A stretch of DNA of 64,000 nucleotides from Bugula neritina (lineage: Eukaryota; Bryozoa; Gymnolaemata; Cheilostomatida; Bugulidae). Positions 12,731 to 24,310 of the stretch are shown here, piece after piece. Position 1 is the stretch's first letter, and every line of letters starts with the position of its first letter. The notes beneath the pieces were generated by a model. It made no database searches, was not told the DNA's origin, and saw only the letters and a program-made list of their open reading frames with translations. The translations under genes and the position numbers were made by a program. The DNA lies in NCBI GenBank assembly GCA_964035545.1, contig OZ037772.1, positions 9,769,150 to 9,833,149 of the forward strand. The letters are read 5' to 3'.

Positions 12731-14857
12731 GCGTTCTATGAAAAATATTGAGATAGTTTTAGCTTCCAGATTTTTAAAAAAAAATATATTGCACTTTGAA
12801 ACTGCATCAAGTTTAGATTGGTCAGCATTACACTGATGACAATTATCATAAAGAGGGATTGCAAAGACAAGTATATAAATGCCGTTAAAAACATGATTAA
12901 CATTCCTTCCACGATAAATAGCTTTCTAATCTATTTCATACTTTTTTCACTTGCTCTTACAAAAGAACAACGCCTTCTAAATGTTTTATGTTGCCTATAC
13001 TAGTACATCAAGGAAAGGTAACTCCTAACACACCTGCTTTACGACTGATAATAACACCAGTATTATAAAATTCTTGTTGATTATGCTGCATCAATAGTCA
13101 ATAATAGTCAGCTTTATGTTATTTCATAATAATCAATAACAATGCTGCTATACAATATATGATACATATACCCCTCATCATTCTCTGTGTAATAAACACA
13201 CAAGGGTCTAGCATGGGCAGAGGTAAAAATATTGTTTGCTGTTGAAGTAGGTGAATTGTTGCAAAAATTTAAAGTAAGGTAGGTATACTATAATCACAGC
13301 AGAGCAAATTTAATTGGTGCTGCCTTTTTTGTAAAACACATTTCTTGTTTAAAAGACATTTTCGCTATATAATTTTTTAAAATAAACAGGCAAAAACTTG
13401 ATTTAATATCAAATTTATATTCTTAAATGTATTGCACTGCTTTATAGCCATGCAAAAAAGTCTTTTAGATTTGATTTTCGTGACCTTATTTAAGATAGTA
13501 GAAATTAATATACTTGTAAAATTGATTATAACAAAGTTTTGTTACGTTTTTCTTAATCAACCCTTTAAGCAACATATTTTCATGGCTTAACTGAATGTTT
13601 TTTTATCTAAGTGATTTTAGTTGAAAATTATTGTCTACACTGATAAATTGAACGTTTATTTGTATAATGTCAATATTAGAACCATATAATTATCATAGTG
13701 ATTTAAAGTGATCATGGCGTCGTTTGTTTCTTCACTAACTTAGATTGTATAGATGCATTAACAGTTCATTAACTTCAACAATAATATTATTTTGAATAAG
13801 TATTCTTTTCACTTTGCTCATGTTTTTTTTTATGGTAAAAGCACATAAATGAGTTTTTTCAAACCTAATAGGTATTTCAAACTGCCAAGTTACATAGCTT
13901 CATTATTTTATTGCGGCACTCAACCATTAGTTTTTTAACAGGCTCTAATTAAACTATTATTCAGAAAAATGTCTTTGCTGTTGTTTTAAAATGCTTTCAA
14001 ATAAGAATATTGTTTAGGCAAATAAAACTCCTTGTTCTGTGGTTTAAATAAAAAACATAATACATTATTTGCAGCCTATAACTGCTTTTGTGTTTTCTAC
14101 ACTATTCCATGATTGATTAAAACATTTGAGTAGCAAGTTCCTTCCTTCTTTTAGTGCATTTCATAAAGAGGTTGTTTAAATTTCTACTTTTACTCAGTCT
14201 TCAACACTCAATGTGGTAAGTGTTGCGGGTTCTCTCATACCCATCATTTTCATCTTGTATGTCATCTTTTCATCTTGGAGTCTGTAAAACTGTTATAGCT
14301 ATAATAAACTATCAGAAAATTTAAATTTATAAATATTTTATATATATAAATATAAATAGTAATTTCATTGTTCTCAAAAAGCGGCAACTTATTCATGATC
14401 ACAATAACAATAATGTAATGTTTTACATTTTAACATAATATACTAATATTATATAATATTTTATTTGTAGTATCTGTCATTATGTTTATCTGTCTCATAA
14501 AACATGTTACTCATCTTTTCTTGTAAAATTCTTAATTGATTCTAATCAATCAGCAATAGTTGGCAACAAACAACAATAAAATGTGTAAACATGTCTTTAA
14601 AATAATATCTAGATTATTATATACAACCAGCCATCATAGAATGCTTCTATTGAAGAGAATCTAATTTAAGTCATGGTGTATATTTATTCATTAAATTGCT
14701 GAACACATTTTTACTGCTAATTGTTAACGTTTCTGCATGGGAGAGATTAAGGGAGTTAGGATAGTAATTTTGCTTATTTTTAACTCTGCCTAGTTTTTAT
14801 TAATGATTGTTGATAATAAATATGGGTGTTCCAGTCTGAATATATATAAAACTTTTG
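12731..14857. repeat. Long tandem duplication, copy 2 (2.13 kb)
   Basis: Second copy of the unit at 10938. It starts gcgttctatgaaaaatattg and ends where acttttggcgatctatgaat begins a third, unextended start. It is about 334 bp longer than copy 1 because of one internal block at about 14046-14410. Confidence 0.85.
14046..14410. other. Extra block in duplication copy 2
   Basis: Alignment of the two copies breaks after tgtggttta and resumes at ataatgtaatgtttta. Copy 1 has only about 11 bp in this place. The block may be an insertion in copy 2 or a deletion from copy 1. I saw no terminal inverted repeats or target duplication, so its nature is open. Confidence 0.55.
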
Positions 14858-15556
14858 GCGATCTATGAATACTACTCTTAGATTATTCATACGCCTATCA
14901 GAATTTTAATGAAATATTCTGAGGCAAAAAGTAATAGCTAAAGAGTAATATATGCTTGATACTGGCAGTTTTAAAAGGTTAGAGGGTTGTAAGTTTATTA
15001 GAATAGAGGATACGTCGAAGGGTTATATATAATGGTAAATGGTACTACTAGGCTTAGTATGGCAGCCTTACAACATAATTTTGAATTATAGGTAATCATT
15101 AAAAGTTATTTTGTCTTGTGATGTATAAAATGAAGCCAGCAAATCTGCATGCACCAAAACGTCTTCTAACTTTCTACCACACAAAAAAAGTTGCAAATAG
15201 AAATATCATTTTTACAACTAAGCCAACTCACTTTTTATGTAGATATAGCATAATAACTTCAGAATGAATAGGCTTACTATATGTAGAATAGTAAATAAAA
15301 CAGAATATGTGTGTCGTTGTTTTAAGTTGCTGCAAATGCTATAAACATGTACACGGAAACTTTTAGGTACTTAAACAAGATTCCAGTCTTTTTAAATAAG
15401 TTTTTCTTACTAATTCAGCACATCATAATTAATTCTTCAACTTCTTATGAATATAAAGCATTAGAGCAACAGATTTTAGACATTAGTAATTATCAAGTAA
15501 ATGTCATTTACCATAATTAATAGCTAACGTTACTATGGAATGCTTTTTTGCAGAAA
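14858..15556. other. Interval upstream of the TRIM gene
   Basis: No coding exon seen. The first TRIM coding exon follows an acceptor (tttttgcag at 15545-15553), so a 5' UTR exon and promoter probably lie here or further left, but I could not place them. Confidence 0.4.
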
Positions 15557-18500
15557 ATGTCTACAGTAGCAGAAGTAGCAAACCTGAGCAGAGGAAAGTG
15601 TTCATATTGTATGCAAGTCCTTAAGGAATCTCAGGATCCCAGGGCATTAAATTGTGGTCATGCTTTTTGTTACCAGTGTCTGGTTAAAGTCTACAATGAC
15701 TACATGCTTATAGTATGTCCTCTCTGCAGGCAAGTTGCTATGAAAAAAATGAAATATAGCGATCGTCACACTTTAAATTTGAGTATAAAACCAAATATAA
15801 ATTGAATGATTGATTTATTGCATACCATAGACATGAAAACATTTTGTGAAACTTAGTGCAATAATTGGCTGTAATAATTGATGAACATGATTTTGTATTT
15901 CGATAAAAGTTAATGTTAACTATGACCAATTTATAACAAGAAGGGAAAAAACTTCAATAGATCTTCCAAAAAATAAACCAGTTCGATTATTTTAGAGAAT
16001 GCTGCAATACGCCTCCAGAAAACTTGCCATCAGCCATCGAGGCAGTGGAAGTTGACAAATCAGTCGTTTGCAAAGTCTGTAAAGAAGAAGGAAAGACTGA
16101 GATTGCCATTACCTTTTGTACCGATTGTCCAAAGTTGTACTGTACCAAGCATCAGCTAGTAAGTTTCACAATACTTGAAATTGTAATGATTTATTCATTT
16201 GTATTTGAGACAAACAGTTGTTGCTGAGTTGAAAATATTCAGTGCAATTAATTTTTTTAATTCTATTAGTTACCATGACTTAATATAATGCTCTTTTTAC
16301 TAATATTGGCATACGTTGTGGTGCTATGTAATTTGTTAATATTGGGACCAGCTGAAATAGTTGAAGGAGCAAAAAAGATTTTACAAGAGTAGCTAAGCTT
16401 TTTAATTGATTGGGTTTAATTAAGCACACATAAATCCATAGCACATTGATTGTGCCTATTGTAATAAAGCTCAGACATTAATTTGCAGACATAAATCAAT
16501 GCTACATTATTGATTGCCGATTACTGATTAACATTAAAATTCTTTTGAATACATTATATAATTGAGCTACTCAACGTATATTATTTCAATACTCAACAGG
16601 AACATGATGCTCTATTGAAAGAACATTCTAGAATCAATATTGATGAATACAAGCGCAGGCTACCAAAATATAAAGAAATTAAAATGTGCACCAAACACAA
16701 TTCCCACTACGTAATGGGGTGTGAAAACTGCAATGAAGTTCTATGTGTGCATTGTATTGCAAAACAACAAAAATGCAAGCTTGGTAAGAATTTAGCAGTT
16801 TACCTTATAGTTTATAAAATATAGCTTCATTTTGTTGGCATGAGCTATTATTACAAAACTGCGTTATTTCATAGACTTACTGAAAAATATTAATTGTTGC
16901 ATTAAGAGAACTCCATTTTTTGTTATATATATATTCTTAATATTTTATCACAAATTAACAGTGTTTTGTTACCCGTTTTTTTAATTGCACATATAACTGC
17001 TTTAATATATTTGTTTCCTATGTAAAATTAATAGATGTCACAAATATGTATAACTTCTGCATAACTGCAATATACGGCAAGCAATCAGTTTTGTATTGGA
17101 TAGTGTAATTGCTACGCCCAATACTGTACCGACAAAAAAGTGTAGTTTTGTAACACTGTAAAAGTTAAAGCCTATTGAGATAAAGCACTTCAGTAAAAAT
17201 AAAAAAGAATTAACTTGAAGCAGAAGACAATTTCTCCATATTGTTTGTTAATCCATAATTCAAAGATCATGAAACAATAGCCCAACTTTCTAATTATCAA
17301 CCACAGATGCATCAGGTTTGCCACACAAGCTCCTACCTTTGAAAGAATTGGTGAAGAAACTGACTAACATAGAGCACCTTGAAAAAAGATACAACACACT
17401 CAAGTCTTTATACAAACAGATGTCGACTGTGCTGTGCTCCTACAAAACAGAAACAAGCAATCTCTTGCAAGATATTCAAAACCAATGTAAAATTCAGGTA
17501 AAAAACGGCTGCAAAAATTAGCTTTGTAACTTTGAAATTTATCACAAATTAAATTCTTGCGCAAATATGTATGTTTTCTTTTACAGTTTTGTATACTTCA
17601 GTCAGGTCTCTGATATAGCAATATTTCTCAAAAAGGCTAAGCCTAGGGCCACACTGTGCGTATTTTCGCATGCGATAATATGCACAGTGTGGCCCTAGGC
17701 TTAGAATTTATTTTAGTGTGGCACACTGACAGTTATGACCAAATTATATATTTCTTATCTAACTAATAGGCTTTTTTATGTCAGCTTTCTGTTGCACTAA
17801 CCTGGGCAATTGGTATATAAAATTATATATTTTTAACAAATTAGGAAAAAGTATAGCGCAAAATTAAGAAATAACTTTTGCTATACTATATAATAAAGTT
17901 TGCTAAAATATGATGCTATAACTAATTTATTCACAATAATAAACTACAATGGTTGAGCTTATTATATATTTCGTTGTATAAATTTGTGCAAGCAAAAAAT
18001 AATAAATTCCTATTCAACCGCGAGTAGTCATATGTGTTTATTTTTAGAACTAGCTATTAAATTTTAAAAACTTTCTTTAGTAAAACAATTGCAAATAAAC
18101 TGAGCAAAATATATGCTTGCAGCATCATAACGTACGGCATGCTTATGAAACTGCAAGATTGGGAAAGTATGTCATAAAATATCTTCATAATAGTTTCATT
18201 TTGAACTCTAGCAGGTGTTTGAAAAAAAACTACGTATACTGTTTAATTATCTATCAAACTTATGTAAGTTTATAGTTGCTGTCCTTGTAATAACCCTGAA
18301 GAAAAGGTTTTATTTAAGTAGCCTAAGAATTTATTCACATGTGGTACTGAAGCAATGGCTGGATATTCTCACAGCCTGTGTTTGAACTCAAACCGCTAGC
18401 TTAATGTTTACTAACTCGCACAGCAGCATTTTAGCCAGTAAATCACAGCTGCTCCCTTATCGTGCTCTAAAACAATGTCTAGTGGACTCTAAATAGTCAT

Positions 18501-21500
18501 TTTATGCTAGTTGAATTTATTATTTTTCTAATAACTATAACTCATCCATAATATTATTTATACAGTTTTTCATTGTAAGCAGAAGGTTTTTAAATCAAGG
18601 TGTAAATTTATTTTATTTTATAATGAGAAGCAAACCTATGTTACTATTTTGTAGATTGATGCTATTAAGGCCAAATATGAAGAGATTCAGAAGGAATTTC
18701 TACAAACAAGAAGAAAGACAGAAGAAGAGATGCTGTATTACTTTGAAGAGATAGTTGGAGTGTCATTTCTGGAATTTCACATGGAGAAAAAAAGAATCCA
18801 GACAGAACTAGCTAGCAGCCACCCAGTTTGTATAAAATTTTGTCCAATCATTGACTTGTTTAAATTAGGGAGCTATAAACAAAGTTACAAACTATTGTTT
18901 TAGGATTTGTTTTTTGCGTTATTATTGCTCTTCAGTATTGAATCATGTTTTTAAGAGTGATATAAAAACATTCAATTTATTCATGCATCTGTTTGTTTAT
19001 TAGCATTAAATTTTAGAGAAGACTAAAATTAGCCAACTTTTGGTTTTTCCAATATCACAAAATGTGCAATGGTCTATATTTCCTGCTTGAAGATCCCAAC
19101 AAAATGACTAAATATTTTAATTTATTTGCATAAATATGCAAACTGTCATTTTCCATTTTATTTTCTTTATGTTAATTTTGCAAAAACATTTTTCTACAAA
19201 CCAAACAATATTGTTAAATGCAATTTTGTTATTTTGCTGTAAAAAGGACCATATGTCGTCCACAGCTGTGCAGTTTAGCTGTTATTAAACAATGATTCAA
19301 TCTCCAGAAATTTTCTTACAAAAAACTGCGTATAATCTTGTATTACAGTGAGTATTTTAAACACATCTGTAAGGTAAATGCATTATTTTTAATTTTTTTT
19401 ATAATTACAACAAATATAACGTGGCAACGTACTTTGAAAAAGTCAATTTTCAGCCACTTGTAATGCTTTAAAATTTGATTCAATGTGATGATTCAGGTTG
19501 ACATAATAAGAAACTTTGAAACACTAAAAGAAGATATCCAAAAGCTTCTTTCAAAGAAGGTTCCGTTGCCAGAGTTATCAAACTCCTGCTCCTTAGCATT
19601 TAAAGGTTAGAAAACCCATTTAATTTAAATTTATATTATGTTGTAAAGAGCAACTGTAGTTTAGTGGTTATAGTGTACTAATTTTTTAAATATAAGGTCA
19701 GTGGTTTGAAGAAAACTTCATGGTGATGATTAAAAAGCATCCAGCTCTATTTGCTCTTGTGCAGTTAAATTAGAAAACAAGATCTAGCCCTCTTGTAAAA
19801 GTTGAAATGTTAACTGGGCATACCAGTAAAGTAATATGTTCCAATAAATATATATGAAAACTTTGAGTTCAAAGTGCCTAAATAGGTTTTGAAAGCAATC
19901 AATCAAATATAGCCCTAGCATTTCGGCAAATTTTTCAGAGTGACTGCCACCATTGCAGGATATATTAACCAAACATTCAATATATGTTCAAATTTGATTT
20001 TAAAGCTTACTATTTCTGTAGTCAGCTAAAGGCTTCGTCGTTTGTGCAAAAATGAAATTATGTTTAAATGCTCTATCCACTAGAACGCAACTTCTACTTT
20101 GTATACGTGCTATAATGTTGCACCAAATTTAACTGCTAAACTGGATGTGAAACATTTTGATGAACGGCATCTTATTTAAACAACTATAGAGCCTAAAGTA
20201 TACTTTAGCAGTTTAGCGCGTCATTAGATTTAATGAATTCTTAGGTGATGGAATGCACAACTATGAATATAGATCAGAGAAGAGTAAAATTTAGCGCTAA
20301 GTTTTTATATTTCCCACTTTTCTAGAGTAGTTAATAGCGTTAAGTTTTTTTGTCACTCTTCTTGTAGCTAATTTTACAACGTAGCAATTTTAAAAACAAA
20401 CTTAGCAATAAAAAGCTAAAAGCATTGATCTTTATTAATCCCTATACACGCAGCGTAACTATATAACAACAATAGAACTTACTTAGGTAATTAATGAGAT
20501 GTTATAAATCTGTATGGTATATACTAAAGCACCCATCCTTTACTGGCATAAATGTATAGTTTATATATAGTACAATTACGTGTAATTAAGAGTTTAAACA
20601 AGTTCAATACTTTTTTCTTTGTATTATAGAAAAAAGAGACCCTGAAGTAGAGCTTTGCACCTTGAATCTTGATGATTTCAGTTTAAACGCTAAACTCGAA
20701 ATACCATCACACTTGCCCAGCTCCTTGACATGCTTGCAAGACTCTAAAGTTTCAGAAAGCTGCTTGTCTGTTTATCAGCTACAAAACATGTTATTGGTTG
20801 GACTAAAAAATGGCAGAGGCATAGAAAAGATAGAGGAAGATGGCCAAATGAATAAAAGCTTTTTGAAAATCAGTACCAATGTAAACGACATTAAGATACA
20901 TGACAATAAAATTTACACCTTAGGACTGAGATGGAACTCATTTACTGTAAACGTTTATGAGACAACTGGTAAGGCACTACATACTTGGAATCATGCGCGC
21001 TACGATGGAGCATACGTCAATAAATTTGCAATTATTGCTGATCAGATTATTGTGCCTCATCGTAAAGACAGGTGTCTTGTATGTTATTCCATGGAAGGGG
21101 ACGAGATATGTCGTGTTCCATGTCCATTTTTAAGCTCTGAAAAGAGTAGCACATATATTTGCAAGGCGAGCAAAGAATCTGCCATCATATCTGATTCATT
21201 ATCCAGCCAAGTTTTTAGGGTAAAAATACCTTCAGGCGATGTCGTGTGGGTGTCCGATAGAGTAAAACATCCACAAGCTGTGGAAATTTACAAAGAGGAG
21301 TATGTCTTGATTTCTCAACCTGGAACCTCTGTCATCATATTTATCCTGGACGTTGAAACCGGTAAATTAAAGAAGTTATTAAAAGTTAGAAATTTTTAAT
21401 AACTTTGGCGTTTCTTCGAAATGTGAACTTAAAAATTGCTTCAATCTAAAATATTTTTTGCAGGGAAAAAAGGTTAGTTGCATAATTTGAAAACATGGTA

Positions 21501-21848
21501 ATTCTGAGCTAGACTATAGCAGTAGCATGTAGTTTACTTGGTCAAAATAATTGCATTAACACTTTTTTATTATATATAGCTTGCTTTTGACCAGTTAAAA
21601 ATTAATCAAATTGTAATAGAACCGGTGCAGCAAATATTAGGTTGTAGTTTTACTTTTATTTCATTGTTTTTTTGTTATAAAACTAATTATGTGTTTTAAT
21701 TTGATTCAAAAAAGGTGGTTTACTTCACCTGCTTACTGATCCAACAGTTAGAGTTTTCTCTCATGTGGACGATCTCCATGTATATCAAGACAAACTCATT
21801 GTACCAAGATTTGATGAAAAGACGGTTGTGCTATATCAGTTGGATTAA
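15557..21848 (+). CDS. TRIM-family E3 ubiquitin ligase (RING, B-box, coiled coil, probable beta-propeller), about 618 aa
   Basis: Exons are 15557-15729, 15996-16158, 16600-16783, 17307-17497, 18655-18825, 19497-19605, 20630-21361 and 21715-21848; all phases join and the sum is 619 codons. Exon 1 encodes a C3HC4 RING: CSYC, then NCGH, FCYQC and CPLC, expected to bind two zinc ions and an E2 enzyme. Exons 2-3 encode B-box-like zinc sites (CKVC, CTDC, CTKH, then CTKH, CENC, CVHC). Exons 4-6 are Lys/Glu/Leu-rich helix, the expected coiled coil. Exons 7-8 encode about 290 residues of short beta-type repeats (LVGLKNGRG, KIYTLGLRW, LIVPRFDEKTVVLYQLD) that look like a propeller of NHL or WD type. No SPRY domain is seen. 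Intron 1 is a GC-AG intron (donor AG|GCAAGT), which lets exon 2 complete the RING arginine codon. Such TRIM proteins are cytosolic ligases, often immune or developmental; the substrate here is unknown. Confidence 0.85.
17637..17704. repeat. Perfect 23-bp inverted repeat (hairpin) in a TRIM intron
   Basis: The left arm (17637-17659, ctaagcctagggccacactg then tgc) and the right arm (17682-17704) are exact reverse complements around a 22-nt loop with its own cgcatgcg palindrome. It lies in the intron after exon 4. It could be a very short MITE, or a hairpin RNA if transcribed with the gene. Confidence 0.85.
18342..18456 (-). mobile_element. tRNA-derived SINE-like copy (minus)
   Basis: Read on the minus strand, it starts ggagcagctgtgatttactg, contains a box-A-like segment, and about 40 nt on has ggtttgagttcaaac, close to the box B of RNA polymerase III promoters. 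It does not fold into an intact tRNA by eye. It sits in a TRIM intron. Confidence 0.5.
19645..19770 (+). mobile_element. SINE-like copy sharing a tail with 28986
   Basis: A tRNA-like head (gtagtttagtggttatag as box A, ggtcagtggtttgaa as a worn box B) is followed by a body with aagcatccagctctat and gctcttgtgcag. The same head-to-tail order and a near-identical tail recur at 28986-29125, which supports one dispersed family. It lies in TRIM intron 6. Confidence 0.55.
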
Positions 21849-23096
<1,248 letters not shown>

Positions 23097-23157
23097 CTCA
23101 ATCTGTGGACAGCAGCTGTTTCGGGATTTGTCCCCTCATCAGCACAGAACAGAGTAC
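23097..23157 (-). ncRNA. Type I hammerhead self-cleaving ribozyme, intact core
   Basis: On the minus strand the core CTGATGA (23142-23136) is followed by stem II (GGGG pairing with TCCC, one G-U pair, loop ACAAA). Then come GAAA (23122-23119), stem III of three pairs (CAG/CTG with a CTG loop), and T-C at 23109-23108, where C is the expected cleavage residue 17. Stem I pairs TCTGTG (23148-23143) with CACAGA (23107-23102), followed by an internal loop and a CTC/GAG pair. All core nucleotides of the standard hammerhead numbering are present. Predicted cleavage is between 23108 and 23107. The very short stem III is typical of retroelement-linked hammerheads, which may act as dimers. Activity is inferred from the motif, not measured. 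Confidence 0.85.
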
Positions 23158-23368
23158 TATGGCTCACACCTCCGCAATAGTAGAAACTTATAGTCTTACT
23201 AAAACATATTTAAAAGGTGTGTAAATCCAAGCCAGAGTGCTCAAGTGACTCTAGGGGTCACCTAGGAGTCACAAGCATTGCTAAATGCTAGCAGCTTGAG
23301 TTTGTGACCATGGTGAGAGTGCTCAATCATTTAATGTCATTGCTGAGCATTAAATGAGAGCGTAATAT

Positions 23369-23429
23369 CTCAATCTGTGGACAGCAGCTGTTTCGGGATT
23401 TGTCCCCCCATAAGCACAGAACAGAGTAC
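23369..23429 (-). pseudogene. Degenerate hammerhead ribozyme copy
   Basis: Same sequence as 23097-23157, but the core CTGATGA reads CTTATGG (changes at 23412 and 23408, core positions G5 and A9). Both positions are essential in characterised hammerheads, so this copy should not cleave. Stems I, II and III are kept. Confidence 0.8.
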
Positions 23430-23510
23430 CATGGCTCACACCTCCGCAATAGTAGAAACTTATAGCTTATTTAATACTAAAGCTTATTTAAAAGGTGTGT
23501 AAACTTAGAG

Positions 23511-24310
23511 AAGCAAGTGTACATACACAGGCTGTAATCTAAAAATTTAAGCCAGTGATCTATATGAATGCTACAGGACAAAATAGCAAAAATATAGACC
23601 AGAAATGATTAGCATCAGCTCTGTGGGGCCAAACTTATATTTAAGCCAACTTATGATTGGACATACTATCTTGAATTTGAATTCTGCTGTGTAAGAAGAC
23701 ATATAGGTGAACAACCGGTCACTGCATAAATGTAAGCTAGTAAGAGACATGTGAAATATTTTTTCTATGAGCTACTATAAAATGCAATTCTTCTATAATA
23801 TTATTATGTGAAGTTTACTGAACTAGCTTTTAAATAGTGTTAAGATATAAATCATGTTCTTAAATATTGCATTCAGACGGAACAGAATGATGGTTAGAAC
23901 TGTTAGCTGTTAGAACTAAAGAATTCAAAGATACAAACTTTGACCTTCTTCTCTTAATTGATAATATGAACAAATATACTGAGTTTGCTTAAAAAATGAT
24001 ACGTTGCCGAACTGTTATGTAAATTTTTTTTCAATTACTGAATTTTAATTATTACTGCACAACTAAACTATAGCTTTGGTTGAAAACTCATCCCATAAGA
24101 TTTTTTTTGATATTTTTGTTTCATATGCATTCTGAGAGACTTTAAAAAATATATTAGAAAAATTCGGTTTTTGAAATACATGTTACTACATGTGAGTAAG
24201 AATTGAGTTAGAGCAAACAACTAATCAAGTTTACTAGCACATCTCATCTAATTAAAAGACCGTTCAAATGTGTTGCTGAGAACTATTTTTCTACTACATC
24301 TCAAAATCAC
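23511..24310. other. Convergent intergenic interval between TRIM and H-B
   Basis: No exon or repeat recognised. The minus-strand H-B gene ends at 24311, so its 3' UTR should lie here. Confidence 0.4.

Larger units (their letters stand above)
23097..23510 (-). mobile_element. Hammerhead-containing tandem element (retrozyme-like), 1.5 units of 272 bp
   Basis: Two near-identical blocks (23097-23228 and 23369-23505) are offset by 272 bp and separated by about 140 bp of different sequence rich in inverted repeats. Each block has a hammerhead motif on the minus strand, intact in the first and broken in the second. Short tandem units carrying type I hammerheads are typical of metazoan retrozymes and of the terminal repeats of Penelope-like elements. 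No reverse transcriptase is present, so this would be a non-autonomous copy or a fragment. Confidence 0.7.

Noticed and set aside
12818-13003. 61-codon frame in the tandem duplication
   Set aside because: The matching region of the other copy does not keep the frame open.
18342-18456. Functional tRNA gene
   Set aside because: A and B box-like segments are present, but no full cloverleaf with paired acceptor ends could be formed, so a SINE head is more likely.
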